This document shows, piece after piece, positions 8,285 through 17,345 of a DNA stretch of 64,000 nucleotides. The notes beneath the pieces were generated by a model that saw only the letters and a list, made by a program, of their open reading frames with translations, was not told where the DNA came from and made no database searches. Within the stretch, counting starts at the first letter, position 1; each line of letters opens with the position of its first letter. The DNA comes from Haladaptatus cibarius D43. Its GTDB lineage: Archaea > Halobacteriota > Halobacteria > Halobacteriales > Haladaptataceae. Both the position numbers and the translations under genes were made by a program. The stretch covers positions 1,480,082-1,544,081 of the forward strand of contig NZ_JDTH01000002.1 of the NCBI RefSeq assembly GCF_000710615.1. The letters are read 5' to 3'.

Positions 8285-9361
8285 TTACACTTCGACCGAT
8301 TCCCGTCTTCCGCGCTCTGCGGACTCGTAAATCGCCTCGATAGTTCGCATGTCTACCAGCGCGTGCTCGCCGCCCGGTTCCGGGTCGCGCCCCGAAAGCA
8401 GACAGTCCGCGAAGTAGTCGAACTCCGCTACCTCCTCGTTCACCGGTTCGACCGAAAAATCGGCTTTCGCCCCATCTCGCTCCGCCGTCAACTGCGCTTC
8501 GCCGAAAAACGCCGGTTCGAGGCGCAGGCTCCCTTCGGTGCCGATAACCGAGAACTGACTTCGCTGTTGGGCGTACTGACTGGCGACACAAGCCGCCGTG
8601 ACGCCATTTTCGAACTCGACTTCGAACGAGACATGCTGGTCAACCTCAGAAAAATGTTCGTGCGGGCTTTTCGTCGTTCCCTGTGCGCTCACGGGATTCG
8701 AATCCAGCACGAACCGGGCGGTGTTGAGCGGGTAGATTCCGAGGTCGATGAGCGCCGACCCGCCCGCGAGGTCGGCGTCGAGTCGCCACTGGTTCGGGTC
8801 GGGCGAAATCATCTCGAAGACGTTCTGGCACATCGCTCCCTCGACCAGCACGGGGTCGCCGACGAACCCCTCGCGGACGAGTTCGTGCATCCGTCGAACC
8901 GCCGGATTAGTGTGCATCCGGTAGCCGACCATCAGCGTTATTCCGGCGTTTCCACAGGTTTTGACGACTTTTTCTGCGCGCGCCGTCGTCGCCTCTAACG
9001 GTTTTTCACAGAGGACGGCTTTGCCGAAGTCGGCGGCGCTCTCCACGAAATTGAGATGTGTCGCGTTCGGCGTGGCGATGTACACCGCGTCGTAACGTTC
9101 GTTGGCTTCGCCAGCGTGGAACTCGTCGTAGCCGAGTCGGTACTCCGCGCCCGCCTCGTCGCCGACCTTATCGGCTTTTTCGGAACTGCCGCTGACGACC
9201 GTGCTAACCTCGCAGAGGTCGCTTTTCTGGATAGCAGGGATGACTCGTTCCGTCGTGAACCACCCGAGTCCAATCAGGGCGAATCGGATTTTCTCGTCCG
9301 GGTCGGAGACGGTTTGCCAGTCGCGCCGGGTGAACTCCGTGAGGTGGTTTGTGAGTTGCAT
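8285..9361 (-). CDS. Gfo/Idh/MocA oxidoreductase, probably D-xylose 1-dehydrogenase-like (Gfo6)
   Basis: 358 residues. The N-terminal Rossmann loop is GLGWFT (31-36), and the family catalytic motif EKP lies at 119-121. The opening segment before the Rossmann fold (EFTRRDWQT) matches the haloarchaeal Gfo6 group, which includes the NADP-dependent D-xylose 1-dehydrogenase of the oxidative pentose pathway. Xylose is the most likely substrate, but other aldoses are possible. It is convergent with the alcohol dehydrogenase gene (42 bp apart). Confidence 0.8.
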   Translation of the reverse strand: MQLTNHLTEFTRRDWQTVSDPDEKIRFALIGLGWFTTERVIPAIQKSDLCEVSTVVSGSSEKADKVGDEAGAEYRLGYDEFHAGEANERYDAVYIATPNATHLNFVESAADFGKAVLCEKPLEATTARAEKVVKTCGNAGITLMVGYRMHTNPAVRRMHELVREGFVGDPVLVEGAMCQNVFEMISPDPNQWRLDADLAGGSALIDLGIYPLNTARFVLDSNPVSAQGTTKSPHEHFSEVDQHVSFEVEFENGVTAACVASQYAQQRSQFSVIGTEGSLRLEPAFFGEAQLTAERDGAKADFSVEPVNEEVAEFDYFADCLLSGRDPEPGGEHALVDMRTIEAIYESAERGRRESVEV

Positions 9362-9519
9362 TTGGATAGTTGATGATGGCGATTTGGTTATCGTTTTGGG
9401 CTTCGTTCGCGCTTGGAGACTGTGGATTGGTGGTTGTTTTGGCGTGGGGAACTAGCTATTATGGACGCAATTTCCGGTTGCGCTACTTGCTGTCTCTACA
9501 AAAAGCGACAATCGGTGAC

Positions 9520-9886
9520 GCTAGCTGTTGCCGACTCCAATGAAACCGCAACCGCACCGCGACAGCCACACGCCTCCCCAACCGATTCCTTCGCTTGCTT
9601 CGTTCGCTCAGTCATCCCTCGCGTGATAGTTGGCAGGACTTCGGTTCCCTCAGCCCTGCCAACGCACGCGCCACAGCAAATTACTGAACAGTTGCATGGT
9701 TGTTACTGAACAGCCGCATGGTTGCGCCAGCGCGTTCGCATGAGCGCCGAGCGAAGTGAGGCGCGAGTGCAATCCCGCGCTGGCGGGGAGGTGTGGGGAG
9801 ACTGGCGGTTGCGGTGGCTGACCTCGGTGGATGAAGGGCGAGCGAAGCGAGGGCTTCGTTTGTTGTCGGGACTTGCAAACAGGTCG
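9520..9886. repeat. Interrupted palindromic element, copy P1
   Basis: It lies in the 625-bp divergent gap between the Gfo6 and mutase genes, which has no credible gene. Left arm GCTAGCTGTTGCCGACTCC is followed by CGCCTCCCCAACCGATTCC; right arm has GGGGAGGTGTGGGGAGACT, CGGTTGCGG and a degenerate terminus (GTTGTCGGGACTTGCAAAC). The inner box CACGCGCCAC and a nested hairpin GTTGGCAGG/CCTGCCAAC are visible. Inside it CTGAACAGTTGCATGGTTG is followed by the near-copy CTGAACAGCCGCATGGTTG. It is the most diverged of three copies (others at 29836 and 37544). No protein is encoded. Confidence 0.65.
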
Positions 9887-9986
9887 TTAAAAGAAATCGC
9901 GGTTGCTCGAAATGCTTCAAAAAACCGTGGTTCTACTCATCGTCGTCCGTCAACTCTTAAGAGTCGCCCCCACGACTGTCAAGACA

Positions 9987-11669
9987 ATGTTCGACGCGGA
10001 CGACCTCGAAGAAATCCGCCGGGGGAAAGACGACTGGGAAGAAGAGACGCTCTCCCCGACGCTCGACCGATTCGGGGAGCGACAGGAGGAGTTTACGACC
10101 GATACGGACGGGCAGTCGGTAGACCGCCTTTACACGCCGAACGACGTGGAAGGGACGGATTACGAGGACGACCTCGGTTACCCGGGCGAAGACCCCTACA
10201 CGCGCGGAGTGTACCCCACGATGTACCGCGGGCGACTGTGGACGATGCGCCAGTACGCCGGGTTCGGGACGGCCGACGAAACCAACGAACGCTATCATTA
10301 CCTGCTCGACAACGGCCAGAGCGGCCTGTCCATGGCCTTCGACCTACCAACCCAGATGGGCTACACCTCCGACGACGCGATGTCTGCGGGCGAAGTCGGG
10401 AAATCCGGCGTAGCTATCGACACGCTGGCCGACATGGAAACCGTCTTCGACGGCATTCCGCTGGACGAAGTGAGCACGTCGATGACTATCAACGCGCCCG
10501 CGTCGGTTCTGTTGGCGATGTACATCGCGGTCGGCGACGAGCAAGGCGTCCCCCGCGAGCAACTCCGGGGAACCATCCAGAACGACCTGTTGAAGGAGTA
10601 CATCGCGCGGAACACGTACATCTACCCGCCGGAACCCTCGATGCGGGTCATCACGGACATTTTCGAGTTCTGTGCGGAAGAGACGCCGAAGTTCAACACG
10701 ATCTCGATTTCGGGCTATCACGTCCGCGAAGCGGGCGCGACGGCGGCGCAGGAACTCGCGTTCACGCTCGGCGACGGAATCGCCTACGTCGAGGCCGCAC
10801 TCGACGCCGGACTGGACGTGGACGAGTTCGCGCCTCAGCTTTCCTTCTTCTTCAACGCGCACAACAACATTCTGGAAGAAGTTTCGAAGTTCCGCGCGGC
10901 CCGGCGAATGTGGGCCACTATCATGGAAGAGCGATTCGGCGCGGAAAACCCGAAATCGAAACAGCTCAAGTTCCACACGCAAACCGCGGGTTCGACCCTG
11001 ACAGCCCAGCAAATCGACAACAACGTGGTTCGGGTGGCGTATCAAGCCCTCGCCGCGGTTCTCGGCGGGACCCAGAGCCTTCACACGAACGGCAAGGACG
11101 AGGCGCTCGCGCTTCCGACCGAAAAGAGCGTTCGAACCGCGCTCCGCACCCAGCAAATCCTCGCGCACGAAAGCGGGGCCGCGGACACCATCGACCCGCT
11201 GGCAGGGAGTTACTACGTCGAAGCACTCACGGACGACCTCGAAGCGGAGGCCTTCGACCTGCTCGATACCATCGACGAGAAGGGCGGGATGCCCTCGGCC
11301 ATCGAGAGCCAGTGGGTGCAGCGCCAGATTCAGGACGTGGCATATGACCGCCAGCAGGAAGTCGAGGCGGGCGAGCGAACCATCGTCGGCGTCAACGAGT
11401 TCGAGGTGGACGAAGAACCCGAGATGGATATCCAAGAGGTTACGGAAGAGGACGAACGCCGCCAAATCGAGAGCCTGAACGAAGTTCGGGCGGAGCGCGA
11501 CGACGAGGAAGTCGAAGAAACGCTGGCCGCACTCCGCGGTGCTGCGGAGGGCGACGACAACCTGATGCCGTACATCATCGACGCGGTGAAAGCCTACGCC
11601 ACGGTCGGCGAAATCTGTAACGTCCTTCGGGACGTGTTCGGTGAGTACCGCCCCGGAACTGCGGTCTGA
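9987..11669 (+). CDS. mcmA1: Methylmalonyl-CoA mutase, large (catalytic TIM-barrel) subunit
   Basis: 560 residues from the ATG at 9987; an upstream in-frame start would add a hydrophobic stretch foreign to the family. The signature [17 protein letters not shown] and [10 protein letters not shown] follow a short N-terminal region, then [16 protein letters not shown] and [16 protein letters not shown]. At about 560 residues it lacks the cobalamin-binding domain, which in archaea is a separate small subunit (not in this window). It interconverts methylmalonyl-CoA and succinyl-CoA, and the matching epimerase gene lies 1.9 kb downstream. Roles in haloarchaea include propionate breakdown and the methylaspartate cycle. 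Confidence 0.93.
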   Translation: MFDADDLEEIRRGKDDWEEETLSPTLDRFGERQEEFTTDTDGQSVDRLYTPNDVEGTDYEDDLGYPGEDPYTRGVYPTMYRGRLWTMRQYAGFGTADETNERYHYLLDNGQSGLSMAFDLPTQMGYTSDDAMSAGEVGKSGVAIDTLADMETVFDGIPLDEVSTSMTINAPASVLLAMYIAVGDEQGVPREQLRGTIQNDLLKEYIARNTYIYPPEPSMRVITDIFEFCAEETPKFNTISISGYHVREAGATAAQELAFTLGDGIAYVEAALDAGLDVDEFAPQLSFFFNAHNNILEEVSKFRAARRMWATIMEERFGAENPKSKQLKFHTQTAGSTLTAQQIDNNVVRVAYQALAAVLGGTQSLHTNGKDEALALPTEKSVRTALRTQQILAHESGAADTIDPLAGSYYVEALTDDLEAEAFDLLDTIDEKGGMPSAIESQWVQRQIQDVAYDRQQEVEAGERTIVGVNEFEVDEEPEMDIQEVTEEDERRQIESLNEVRAERDDEEVEETLAALRGAAEGDDNLMPYIIDAVKAYATVGEICNVLRDVFGEYRPGTAV

Positions 11670-11738
11670 GGGTTCGACTACGGTTCAATTTTTCACCCGG
11701 CGAAAAGCCTCACCCGTCTCCAGTGCAACGATTAGGTA

Positions 11739-12971
11739 ATGACCGCTGTCTCCCCCTCCCGCCGCGGATTCGTTCCGTTCTATCGACAGTACACGAAATC
11801 GTGGATACACGCGTTGGCGACGGCAGGATTGACCGCGTTCGGAATGCTCACCTTCGTTCATCGAGGCTTCGCCATCGTCGCGGTTGCTGTCTACGTTCTC
11901 CCGCCAATCATTCTCTACTTCCGCGGGGCAGACGTTCAGTCCGCCGAATCGAGTTCCGAAGCGAGTGCGAATCAGACCACACCTAGCGATGCGACCGACG
12001 CGGAAAGTTCGAACGAAAGTGTCGAAACGGCTGAAGCGAGCGAGTCAACCGAATCGACAGAAGCGAATCATGGAAAAAAGCCGCAGTGGACGACAGCCGA
12101 TACGCCCACCGAAAACACGCTGTTCGATACCGTGGCCACGAGTAATGGTTCCTACGCAGTCGGTGAGGATGGCGTCGTTCTCGCGTGCGACGAAAACGCC
12201 GGTTCCGAGTGGCAGGTTTGCCTCTCTGACGGGGCGGGCGCTGACGGACGAACCCTCCGCGGCGTGGACGCGACGGAAGACGGGGAGAGCGTCTGGTTCG
12301 CTGGCGACGGCGGTTCCCTCGGCCGTCTCGATACGGAAACGGGCCGACACGTAGATTACTCGTCCCCGTCAGGAATCAGCGACAACTGGACTGACATTGC
12401 CGTCTCGGGAACGAGCGACGACGCGACAATACTACTGGTTAACGGTTCCGGAGAAGTGCTCCGCGGCCGGTATCGTGACGGCGACCTCGCGTGGGACGAC
12501 CCGACCAAACCCGGAAGCGGGTCGAGTCTCTGCGCTGTGACGCTCGTTGGCGAATCGGTCGGCTACTGCTGTGACACGAACGATTCCGTGTTCGAGACGA
12601 CGGACGGCGGGGAGTCGTTCCGCAAAATCGGCGTCGATGGGGTTGACGGAATGCTCACTGATATTTCAGCGACTTCGCAGGGCGACTGTGCGGTGACTAC
12701 CGACGACGGCGTTCTGCATCGTTACGCCGATGGAAACTGGACGCCGAATCGACTCGGCGAGGAGGAACTTCGAGCGCTTGCGCTGAGTCGTGATGTATCC
12801 GTGGTTTGTTGCAAAGGCGGACTCCTCTACGAGCGCACAGGAGAGGATTCGGCGACCGAATGGGAGCGAATCGTGACCAGTGCGGATGAACTCAGAGGGG
12901 TCGCAGTCGGTTCCAGTCGCGGGGTTGCGGTCGGCGATGGCGGTTCGATAGTCGAGCGCGCGATGAGATAG
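11739..12971 (+). CDS. Membrane-anchored beta-propeller protein (Ycf48/BNR-like repeats)
   Basis: 410 residues. Two membrane helices (about 24-40 and 43-62) are followed by a Ser/Glu/Thr-rich linker (about 67-112), then a repeat domain in which blades end in phrases like GEDGVVL, GDGGSLGRLD, TTDGGESF and GDGGSIVER. Such GxxGxxxxTxDGGxxW-like blades define the Ycf48/BNR propeller. In photosynthetic organisms Ycf48 assists photosystem II assembly, which cannot apply here. The domain likely faces outside or the cytoplasm as a scaffold; its partner is unknown. Confidence 0.75.
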   Translation: MTAVSPSRRGFVPFYRQYTKSWIHALATAGLTAFGMLTFVHRGFAIVAVAVYVLPPIILYFRGADVQSAESSSEASANQTTPSDATDAESSNESVETAEASESTESTEANHGKKPQWTTADTPTENTLFDTVATSNGSYAVGEDGVVLACDENAGSEWQVCLSDGAGADGRTLRGVDATEDGESVWFAGDGGSLGRLDTETGRHVDYSSPSGISDNWTDIAVSGTSDDATILLVNGSGEVLRGRYRDGDLAWDDPTKPGSGSSLCAVTLVGESVGYCCDTNDSVFETTDGGESFRKIGVDGVDGMLTDISATSQGDCAVTTDDGVLHRYADGNWTPNRLGEEELRALALSRDVSVVCCKGGLLYERTGEDSATEWERIVTSADELRGVAVGSSRGVAVGDGGSIVERAMR

Positions 12972-12991
12972 TCGGAGGGGAATCCCCGTGG

Positions 12992-13384
12992 TCAGCACCC
13001 AGAACCGGAGTACGTGATAATCGTGTACGTCGTGTTGTTCCGTCGAATTCTGTAATTTGTTCTCGTGTCGCTGTAGTCGAACTCGGGTGGATTTCTGCTC
13101 TCGTTTTTGGTCATGTACCCATGGTTTTCGACCGTCTTCTCGAAGAGATATTTGGCATTAGGGGAGAGATTTTGATACGTTAGATTCTCCCACTCGTATC
13201 CTCTCGAATCGTCGTCCACCAGTTCGTGACGCAACGCACAGTTGCTCGGTCGATTTGGTTTCGTCGCTGTTTCCGAACTTTCTGAACTATCCGCCGCTCT
13301 CTTTCGGTCGTCTACTGTCGTACACCCTGCTAACAGGGCCGTCACCACAGCAGACACGGTGGTGCGTCTGTTTGTATCGACCAT
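12992..13384 (-). CDS. Short secreted lipoprotein
   Basis: 130 residues. A short signal ends in the lipobox LLAGC with Cys21 as the expected lipidation site. After it comes a Ser/Glu/Thr-rich spacer, then a domain rich in Tyr and Asn (YEWENLTYQNLSPNAKYLF). No enzymatic motif is visible. The C-terminal part resembles small haloarchaeal surface lipoproteins of unknown role. It lies antisense and downstream of the propeller gene with only 20 bp between the stops. Confidence 0.75.
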   Translation of the reverse strand: MVDTNRRTTVSAVVTALLAGCTTVDDRKRAADSSESSETATKPNRPSNCALRHELVDDDSRGYEWENLTYQNLSPNAKYLFEKTVENHGYMTKNESRNPPEFDYSDTRTNYRIRRNNTTYTIITYSGSGC

Positions 13385-13530
13385 TTCGTCTACGTAGTTG
13401 AAGAACAGTAATATGTCATTCGAATTTTAACACATATTTTATAATCGGCTGGCCAACGCGCTCGACAACTGTCAGATCCATATCGAGGCGTATCACGGAA
13501 CCTTTACTCTATTCGGACGAACACAAACCT

Positions 13531-13914
13531 ATGCACGTAGACCATCTCGGTATCGCAACCGACGAAGCGAGCGAACTGGCAGAACTGTACGCAGACCTCT
13601 TCGACGCTCCGATCGTCCACGAAGAGGAATTCGACGGCCTGCGCGTCATTTTCCTCGAATTCGATGACAGCTACTTCGAACTGCTGGAACCGATAGAGGA
13701 GGGAACCATTTCCCGCTATTTAGACAATCGCGGGGCAGGGATTCACCACGTCGCGCTCGAAACGGACGACATCGAGGGTGCGCTCGAAACCGCTCGCGGG
13801 CACGGCGTCGAACTGATTGACGAGGAACCACGACTCGGCGCGTGGGGACACGACGTGGCCTTTTTGCATCCGAAATCGACGGGCGGCGTGCTCATCGAGT
13901 TCGTAGAACACTGA
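13531..13914 (+). CDS. mce: Methylmalonyl-CoA epimerase
   Basis: 127 residues of the vicinal oxygen chelate fold, with duplicated beta-alpha-beta-beta-beta modules. It opens with HVDHLGIAT (metal-binding His near residue 4), has GAGIHHVALETDDIE in the middle, and ends in GVLIEFVEH (metal-binding Glu). It converts (S)- to (R)-methylmalonyl-CoA, feeding the mutase encoded upstream. The two genes are separated by two unrelated genes, so they are neighbours but not an operon. Confidence 0.92.
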   Translation: MHVDHLGIATDEASELAELYADLFDAPIVHEEEFDGLRVIFLEFDDSYFELLEPIEEGTISRYLDNRGAGIHHVALETDDIEGALETARGHGVELIDEEPRLGAWGHDVAFLHPKSTGGVLIEFVEH

Positions 13915-13980
13915 AAAGCGAGACGAATCGGTACCGAGTTCGACCGGCGAGCGAAGCGCGTCAGCGCCGAGCGAGCGCGC

Positions 13981-15897
13981 TCATTTGAAACGGAACGTTT
14001 CCAAGTTCTTCGGCGCGAAGGTTCGGATGTTGAACTCGTGATAGAGCGACGAGGAGAGGTCTTGGGTCGAACTCTCGTCGCCGTGGACACAGAGCACCTT
14101 CTCGGGGCGCGGGTTCATCGTTTTGACGAAGTTCATCAATCCGGCGCGGTCTGCGTGGCCGGAGAAACCATCCACCGTCTCCACGTCCATTTTCAGGCTA
14201 AGCGTCTTGCTCCGATTGCCGCGTCCGTTGAGCGGGATTTCGTCCCAACCGGTCTGGATGCGCCGACCGAGCGTTCCCTGTGCCTGATAGCCGACGAAGA
14301 CCATCGTATTGTCCGGGTCGCCGCCGAGGTGTTCGAGCCACGACATGATTGGGCCGCCGGTGACCATCCCCGAAGTCGAGAGGATGATTGCCGGGTCGCC
14401 GTCCGCAACGTCCTGTCGTTCGTCCTCGCCGCCGTCGATGTGATTGAACTGTGGCGCGAGGAACGGATTCTCGTCCTCGTGGAAGATTCTGTCGCGGAGG
14501 TCGTCGCGGAGGTATTCGGGATACGTGGTGTGGATGGCCGTCGCCTCCCAAATCATTCCGTCCAGATGCACCGGCATTGTCGGAATGTCGCCGTTTCGCA
14601 TCGCCTCTTCGATGACGAGCATCATCTCCTGCGAGCGACCCACGGCGAACGCAGGAATGACGACTTTGCCACCCTTCTCGTAGGTTTCGTTGATGACCTC
14701 TTTGAGTCGCTCTTCCGAGTCGGCTTGGTCGGTCTGGTAGTCGTTTCGACCGCCGTAGGTGGATTCGAGGACGAGGGTTTCCACGCGCGGGAAGTCGTTG
14801 ACCGCGCCGTTGAACAGGCGGGTGTCCTCGTAATGAATGTCGCCCGAGAACGCGACGTTGTAGAGGCCGTCGCCGATGTGGAAGTGGGAGACGGAGGAGC
14901 CGAGGATGTGTCCCGCGTTGTGGAACGTGAGTTTCACGTCGGGCGCGATGTCGGTCACGTCGCCGTATTCGAGCGGGATGGTGTGTTTGATGGCTTCTCG
15001 CACCATTTCGCTCTCGTATGGTGGGACGCGGCCTTCCTTTGCGGCCACGTCGAGGTAGTCCAGTTGGAGCAATCCCATCAAATCCCTGCTCGGTTCCGTC
15101 GTGTAAATTGGGCCGTCGTAGCCGTATTTGAAGAGGAGCGGAACGAGCGCGCTGTGGTCTAAGTGAGCGTGCGTGAGTACCACTGCGTCGATGGTGCTCG
15201 CACCCGCGCCGAGCGCTTCCTCCACTTGGAGGTACGGCACGTCCTCGGAACCGGGTTTGTCGCCGCAGTCGATGAGAATTCGGGTTTCCGGCGTTGCGAG
15301 GATGAAACTCGCGCGACCGACTTCGCGGCAACAGCCGAGGGTGGTGATGCGAACCCACTCTTCGTTGCTCATCTCCTCGCGGTGAATCTGCCGACCGACC
15401 TTCTCTAAAATATCGCGTCTATCTTCGCGTTCCTGTTTCAGGAAGTTTCGAACGTTCGACACCGTCGAAGATTCGATTGGCGGCGTGCGAACGACTTCCG
15501 GCGTCCAGCCCACTTCCTGTGTAATCTGTCGGAGCGTACTCCCGTGTTTGCCGATAACCATTCCGGGCTTTTCGGCTTCGATGACGACTTCTCCCGTATC
15601 CACGTGGAAATCGAGGTCGGTGACGCCCGCCTCGTCTGGAATGACTTCGAGGATATCCTTTCGCGCCCTATCCGGCCGCGAGAGGACGTCGGGGTCGGGC
15701 CGAACAGTGATTCGCTTTCGAAGTTGGCTCGCCAGTTTTCGAATCAAGTCGCCGTTCTGCGCGAATTTCTTTGGGTCGCGCGTGTAGACGACGAGTTCGG
15801 GGCCTTCGTATTTGACGTCAGACACCGAAATGTCGCTCGGCAGTTCGCTCGTGATCGTTGCTTTGAGGTCTTCGAGTTGTTGCTCTACTTTACTCAT
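13981..15897 (-). CDS. aCPSF1/FttA: KH plus metallo-beta-lactamase/beta-CASP ribonuclease, transcription termination factor
   Basis: 638 residues from the ATG at 15897 (MSKVEQQ). Two KH-like domains fill roughly residues 1-140, with a GxxG loop at VIGKHGS (114-120). The metallo-beta-lactamase motif HAHLDH lies at 243-248, and the beta-CASP region includes SGDIHYED, STYGG and the late GFSGHADR. aCPSF1 is the archaeal homologue of CPSF73. It cleaves nascent RNA at U-rich sites and triggers termination. Its presence matters here because T-rich tracts abut the hairpin elements in this window. Confidence 0.95.
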   Translation of the reverse strand: MSKVEQQLEDLKATITSELPSDISVSDVKYEGPELVVYTRDPKKFAQNGDLIRKLASQLRKRITVRPDPDVLSRPDRARKDILEVIPDEAGVTDLDFHVDTGEVVIEAEKPGMVIGKHGSTLRQITQEVGWTPEVVRTPPIESSTVSNVRNFLKQEREDRRDILEKVGRQIHREEMSNEEWVRITTLGCCREVGRASFILATPETRILIDCGDKPGSEDVPYLQVEEALGAGASTIDAVVLTHAHLDHSALVPLLFKYGYDGPIYTTEPSRDLMGLLQLDYLDVAAKEGRVPPYESEMVREAIKHTIPLEYGDVTDIAPDVKLTFHNAGHILGSSVSHFHIGDGLYNVAFSGDIHYEDTRLFNGAVNDFPRVETLVLESTYGGRNDYQTDQADSEERLKEVINETYEKGGKVVIPAFAVGRSQEMMLVIEEAMRNGDIPTMPVHLDGMIWEATAIHTTYPEYLRDDLRDRIFHEDENPFLAPQFNHIDGGEDERQDVADGDPAIILSTSGMVTGGPIMSWLEHLGGDPDNTMVFVGYQAQGTLGRRIQTGWDEIPLNGRGNRSKTLSLKMDVETVDGFSGHADRAGLMNFVKTMNPRPEKVLCVHGDESSTQDLSSSLYHEFNIRTFAPKNLETFRFK

Positions 15898-16258
15898 GGT
15901 GAAAACAGTCTGCTTCGTCCGTCGAGAGAGCAAATGCTGGTTGTCCGATGTCTCGAATGATGTCGCAAATGGTGTGTTCGAACACCGTAATCACTACGAC
16001 TTAGACAGCACAGCATAGATTGTCTCGCTTATTTTTTGCGGGATTGTAATGTCGCGCACTGATGCGCATAGTGTGGTCCCGGCCTCCGAAAGCCAACTGC
16101 TCATGGGGGACACAGGAAAACCCGCTTATCACACAGTAGTTCACGAGGTTATAAAAGCCTTCTCAATATTCGTGAACTTGTTACGTTACCACCGTAGCAG
16201 TCCGCTCGAAGGGAAATTACACAGCCGACGGTACAACTAAACCGGTTCTCGACAAGAT
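15898..16258. other. 361-bp intergenic gap between aCPSF1 and an unknown gene
   Basis: I see no convincing gene here. A 63-codon frame at 16049-16240 has no family features and weak codon bias. The gap holds a T-tract (CTTATTTTTTGCG near 16028) and a strong TATA box flanked by an inverted repeat (described separately). It also holds the upstream region of aCPSF1 on the minus strand, where no clear TATA box is visible. Confidence 0.6.
16138..16178 (+). promoter_or_regulatory. TATA box inside a 9-bp inverted repeat (operator-like)
   Basis: A perfect inverted repeat, AGTTCACGA (16138-16146) and TCGTGAACT (16170-16178), brackets a consensus-like TATA box TTATAAAAG (16149-16157). Transcription would start near 16183, leaving a leader of about 75 bases before the GTG at 16259. 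A dimeric regulator bound to both arms would block or straddle the promoter. Confidence 0.5.
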
Positions 16259-16741
16259 GTGTTCGTGCATCTCTCACCCTCCCGCGTCGCCGCCGAACAC
16301 GAATGGGTGCGCGACCGAACCGAAGTCGTTGCGCTCATCAACCGCGTCCGCGCCGAACTCGGTGACGCCTTCGAGACGACAGTTGCAGAAATCACGGAAT
16401 CGCAGTACCAAACCGAAGTAGACGCCGTATTCGCCGACGGCGACCTCGCGGTGAACGTCGCCGGACTGGTCATCATTCTCCGTGAATTGGACGTAGACGG
16501 CGACTACCCCGGATTCGTCGTGGACGAACTCCTCGGCCGGGAACTCGCCGGAATGATTGCGGGCAATCAACCACTTCGGCTGCTCGGTGAGGCGACGTTC
16601 CACTACGCGGACGTACTGCATCACGAAGACGACGAAGTCGCCGGAGTGGACGATTTGGAGGCCGCACTCGCCGCGGGATTTCAGACGCGATTGCCGGGCT
16701 GGAAATGGACGGAAACAGAAAGTCCGTTTTCGGTGGAGTAA
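16259..16741 (+). CDS. Conserved haloarchaeal protein of unknown function
   Basis: 160 residues from a GTG; the start is uncertain because no ATG occurs in frame near the conserved-looking opening (HLSPSRVAAEHEWVRDR). The protein is acidic and soluble, with no signal or membrane segment. It reads as mostly alpha-helical with a middle segment VNVAGLVIILRELDVDGDYPGFVVDELLGRELAGM. No motif allows a functional call. The TATA box with flanking inverted repeat about 100 bp upstream is its likely promoter. Confidence 0.65.
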   Translation: MFVHLSPSRVAAEHEWVRDRTEVVALINRVRAELGDAFETTVAEITESQYQTEVDAVFADGDLAVNVAGLVIILRELDVDGDYPGFVVDELLGRELAGMIAGNQPLRLLGEATFHYADVLHHEDDEVAGVDDLEAALAAGFQTRLPGWKWTETESPFSVE

Positions 16742-16756
16742 GCTTTAGAAACGGAA

Positions 16757-17155
16757 TCAGGCGTCTACGTCGATGTTGAAGTGACGCCCGCCGCGCGCGA
16801 TGTCGAAGCCGATGAACGCCAACGAGAGCGCGCTGATAACCGTGATGGCGACCCACCAGAGTTCGTCTTGGGCGAGGAGGTTTCCGAACAGGTACGACGA
16901 CGCGATACAGAGGTAGCCAACTCCCGCCAGTCGGTGTGCCTTGACGTTCCACGAGAGGTCAACGGTCGCACCGATGAGAAGCAAACCGCCGAGAATGCCG
17001 AAGACGACCTGCACGAAATGGCTCGCGTCGGTCAGCACGTCAAAGCCAAAGACGAACAGAAGGCCGCAGTTGATGAGGAGGATGAATAGTCCAAGGAATC
17101 GGAGTCCTCGGCGACCCATTCCGCCGGTCGGTGCCGAGATGGTCGGCGCTTTCAT
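16757..17155 (-). CDS. Four-helix membrane protein of unknown function
   Basis: 132 residues from the ATG at 17155; an upstream in-frame start would add a basic 17-residue tail. Four hydrophobic helices lie at about 19-38, 45-65, 73-92 and 98-116, ending in a short polar tail. The size and spacing resemble small haloarchaeal four-TM proteins. It is convergent with the preceding gene. Confidence 0.7.
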   Translation of the reverse strand: MKAPTISAPTGGMGRRGLRFLGLFILLINCGLLFVFGFDVLTDASHFVQVVFGILGGLLLIGATVDLSWNVKAHRLAGVGYLCIASSYLFGNLLAQDELWWVAITVISALSLAFIGFDIARGGRHFNIDVDA

Positions 17156-17345
17156 AGCTATCTGTTGTCGAACTAAACGTAAATAGCTTGTCGCTTTGGC
17201 GTTCAAGAAGCGGAAACGAAGACAGCAGAATGGAGCTCAGTTCAACAGTTTGAAACCAAATCAAAATAACCACCCCTGCCCCATAATAAATTCATATTTA
17301 TTCCGTCAAAACGACTTTAACACAATATTTCTTGTCTGCATTTGT

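Noticed and set aside
12000-12115. Low-complexity Ser/Glu/Thr stretch in the propeller gene as a possible repeat insertion
   Set aside because: It stays in frame and is normal for a haloarchaeal membrane-to-domain linker.
16049-16240. 63-codon frame in the gap before 16259
   Set aside because: It crosses the TATA box and inverted repeat and lacks coding signals.
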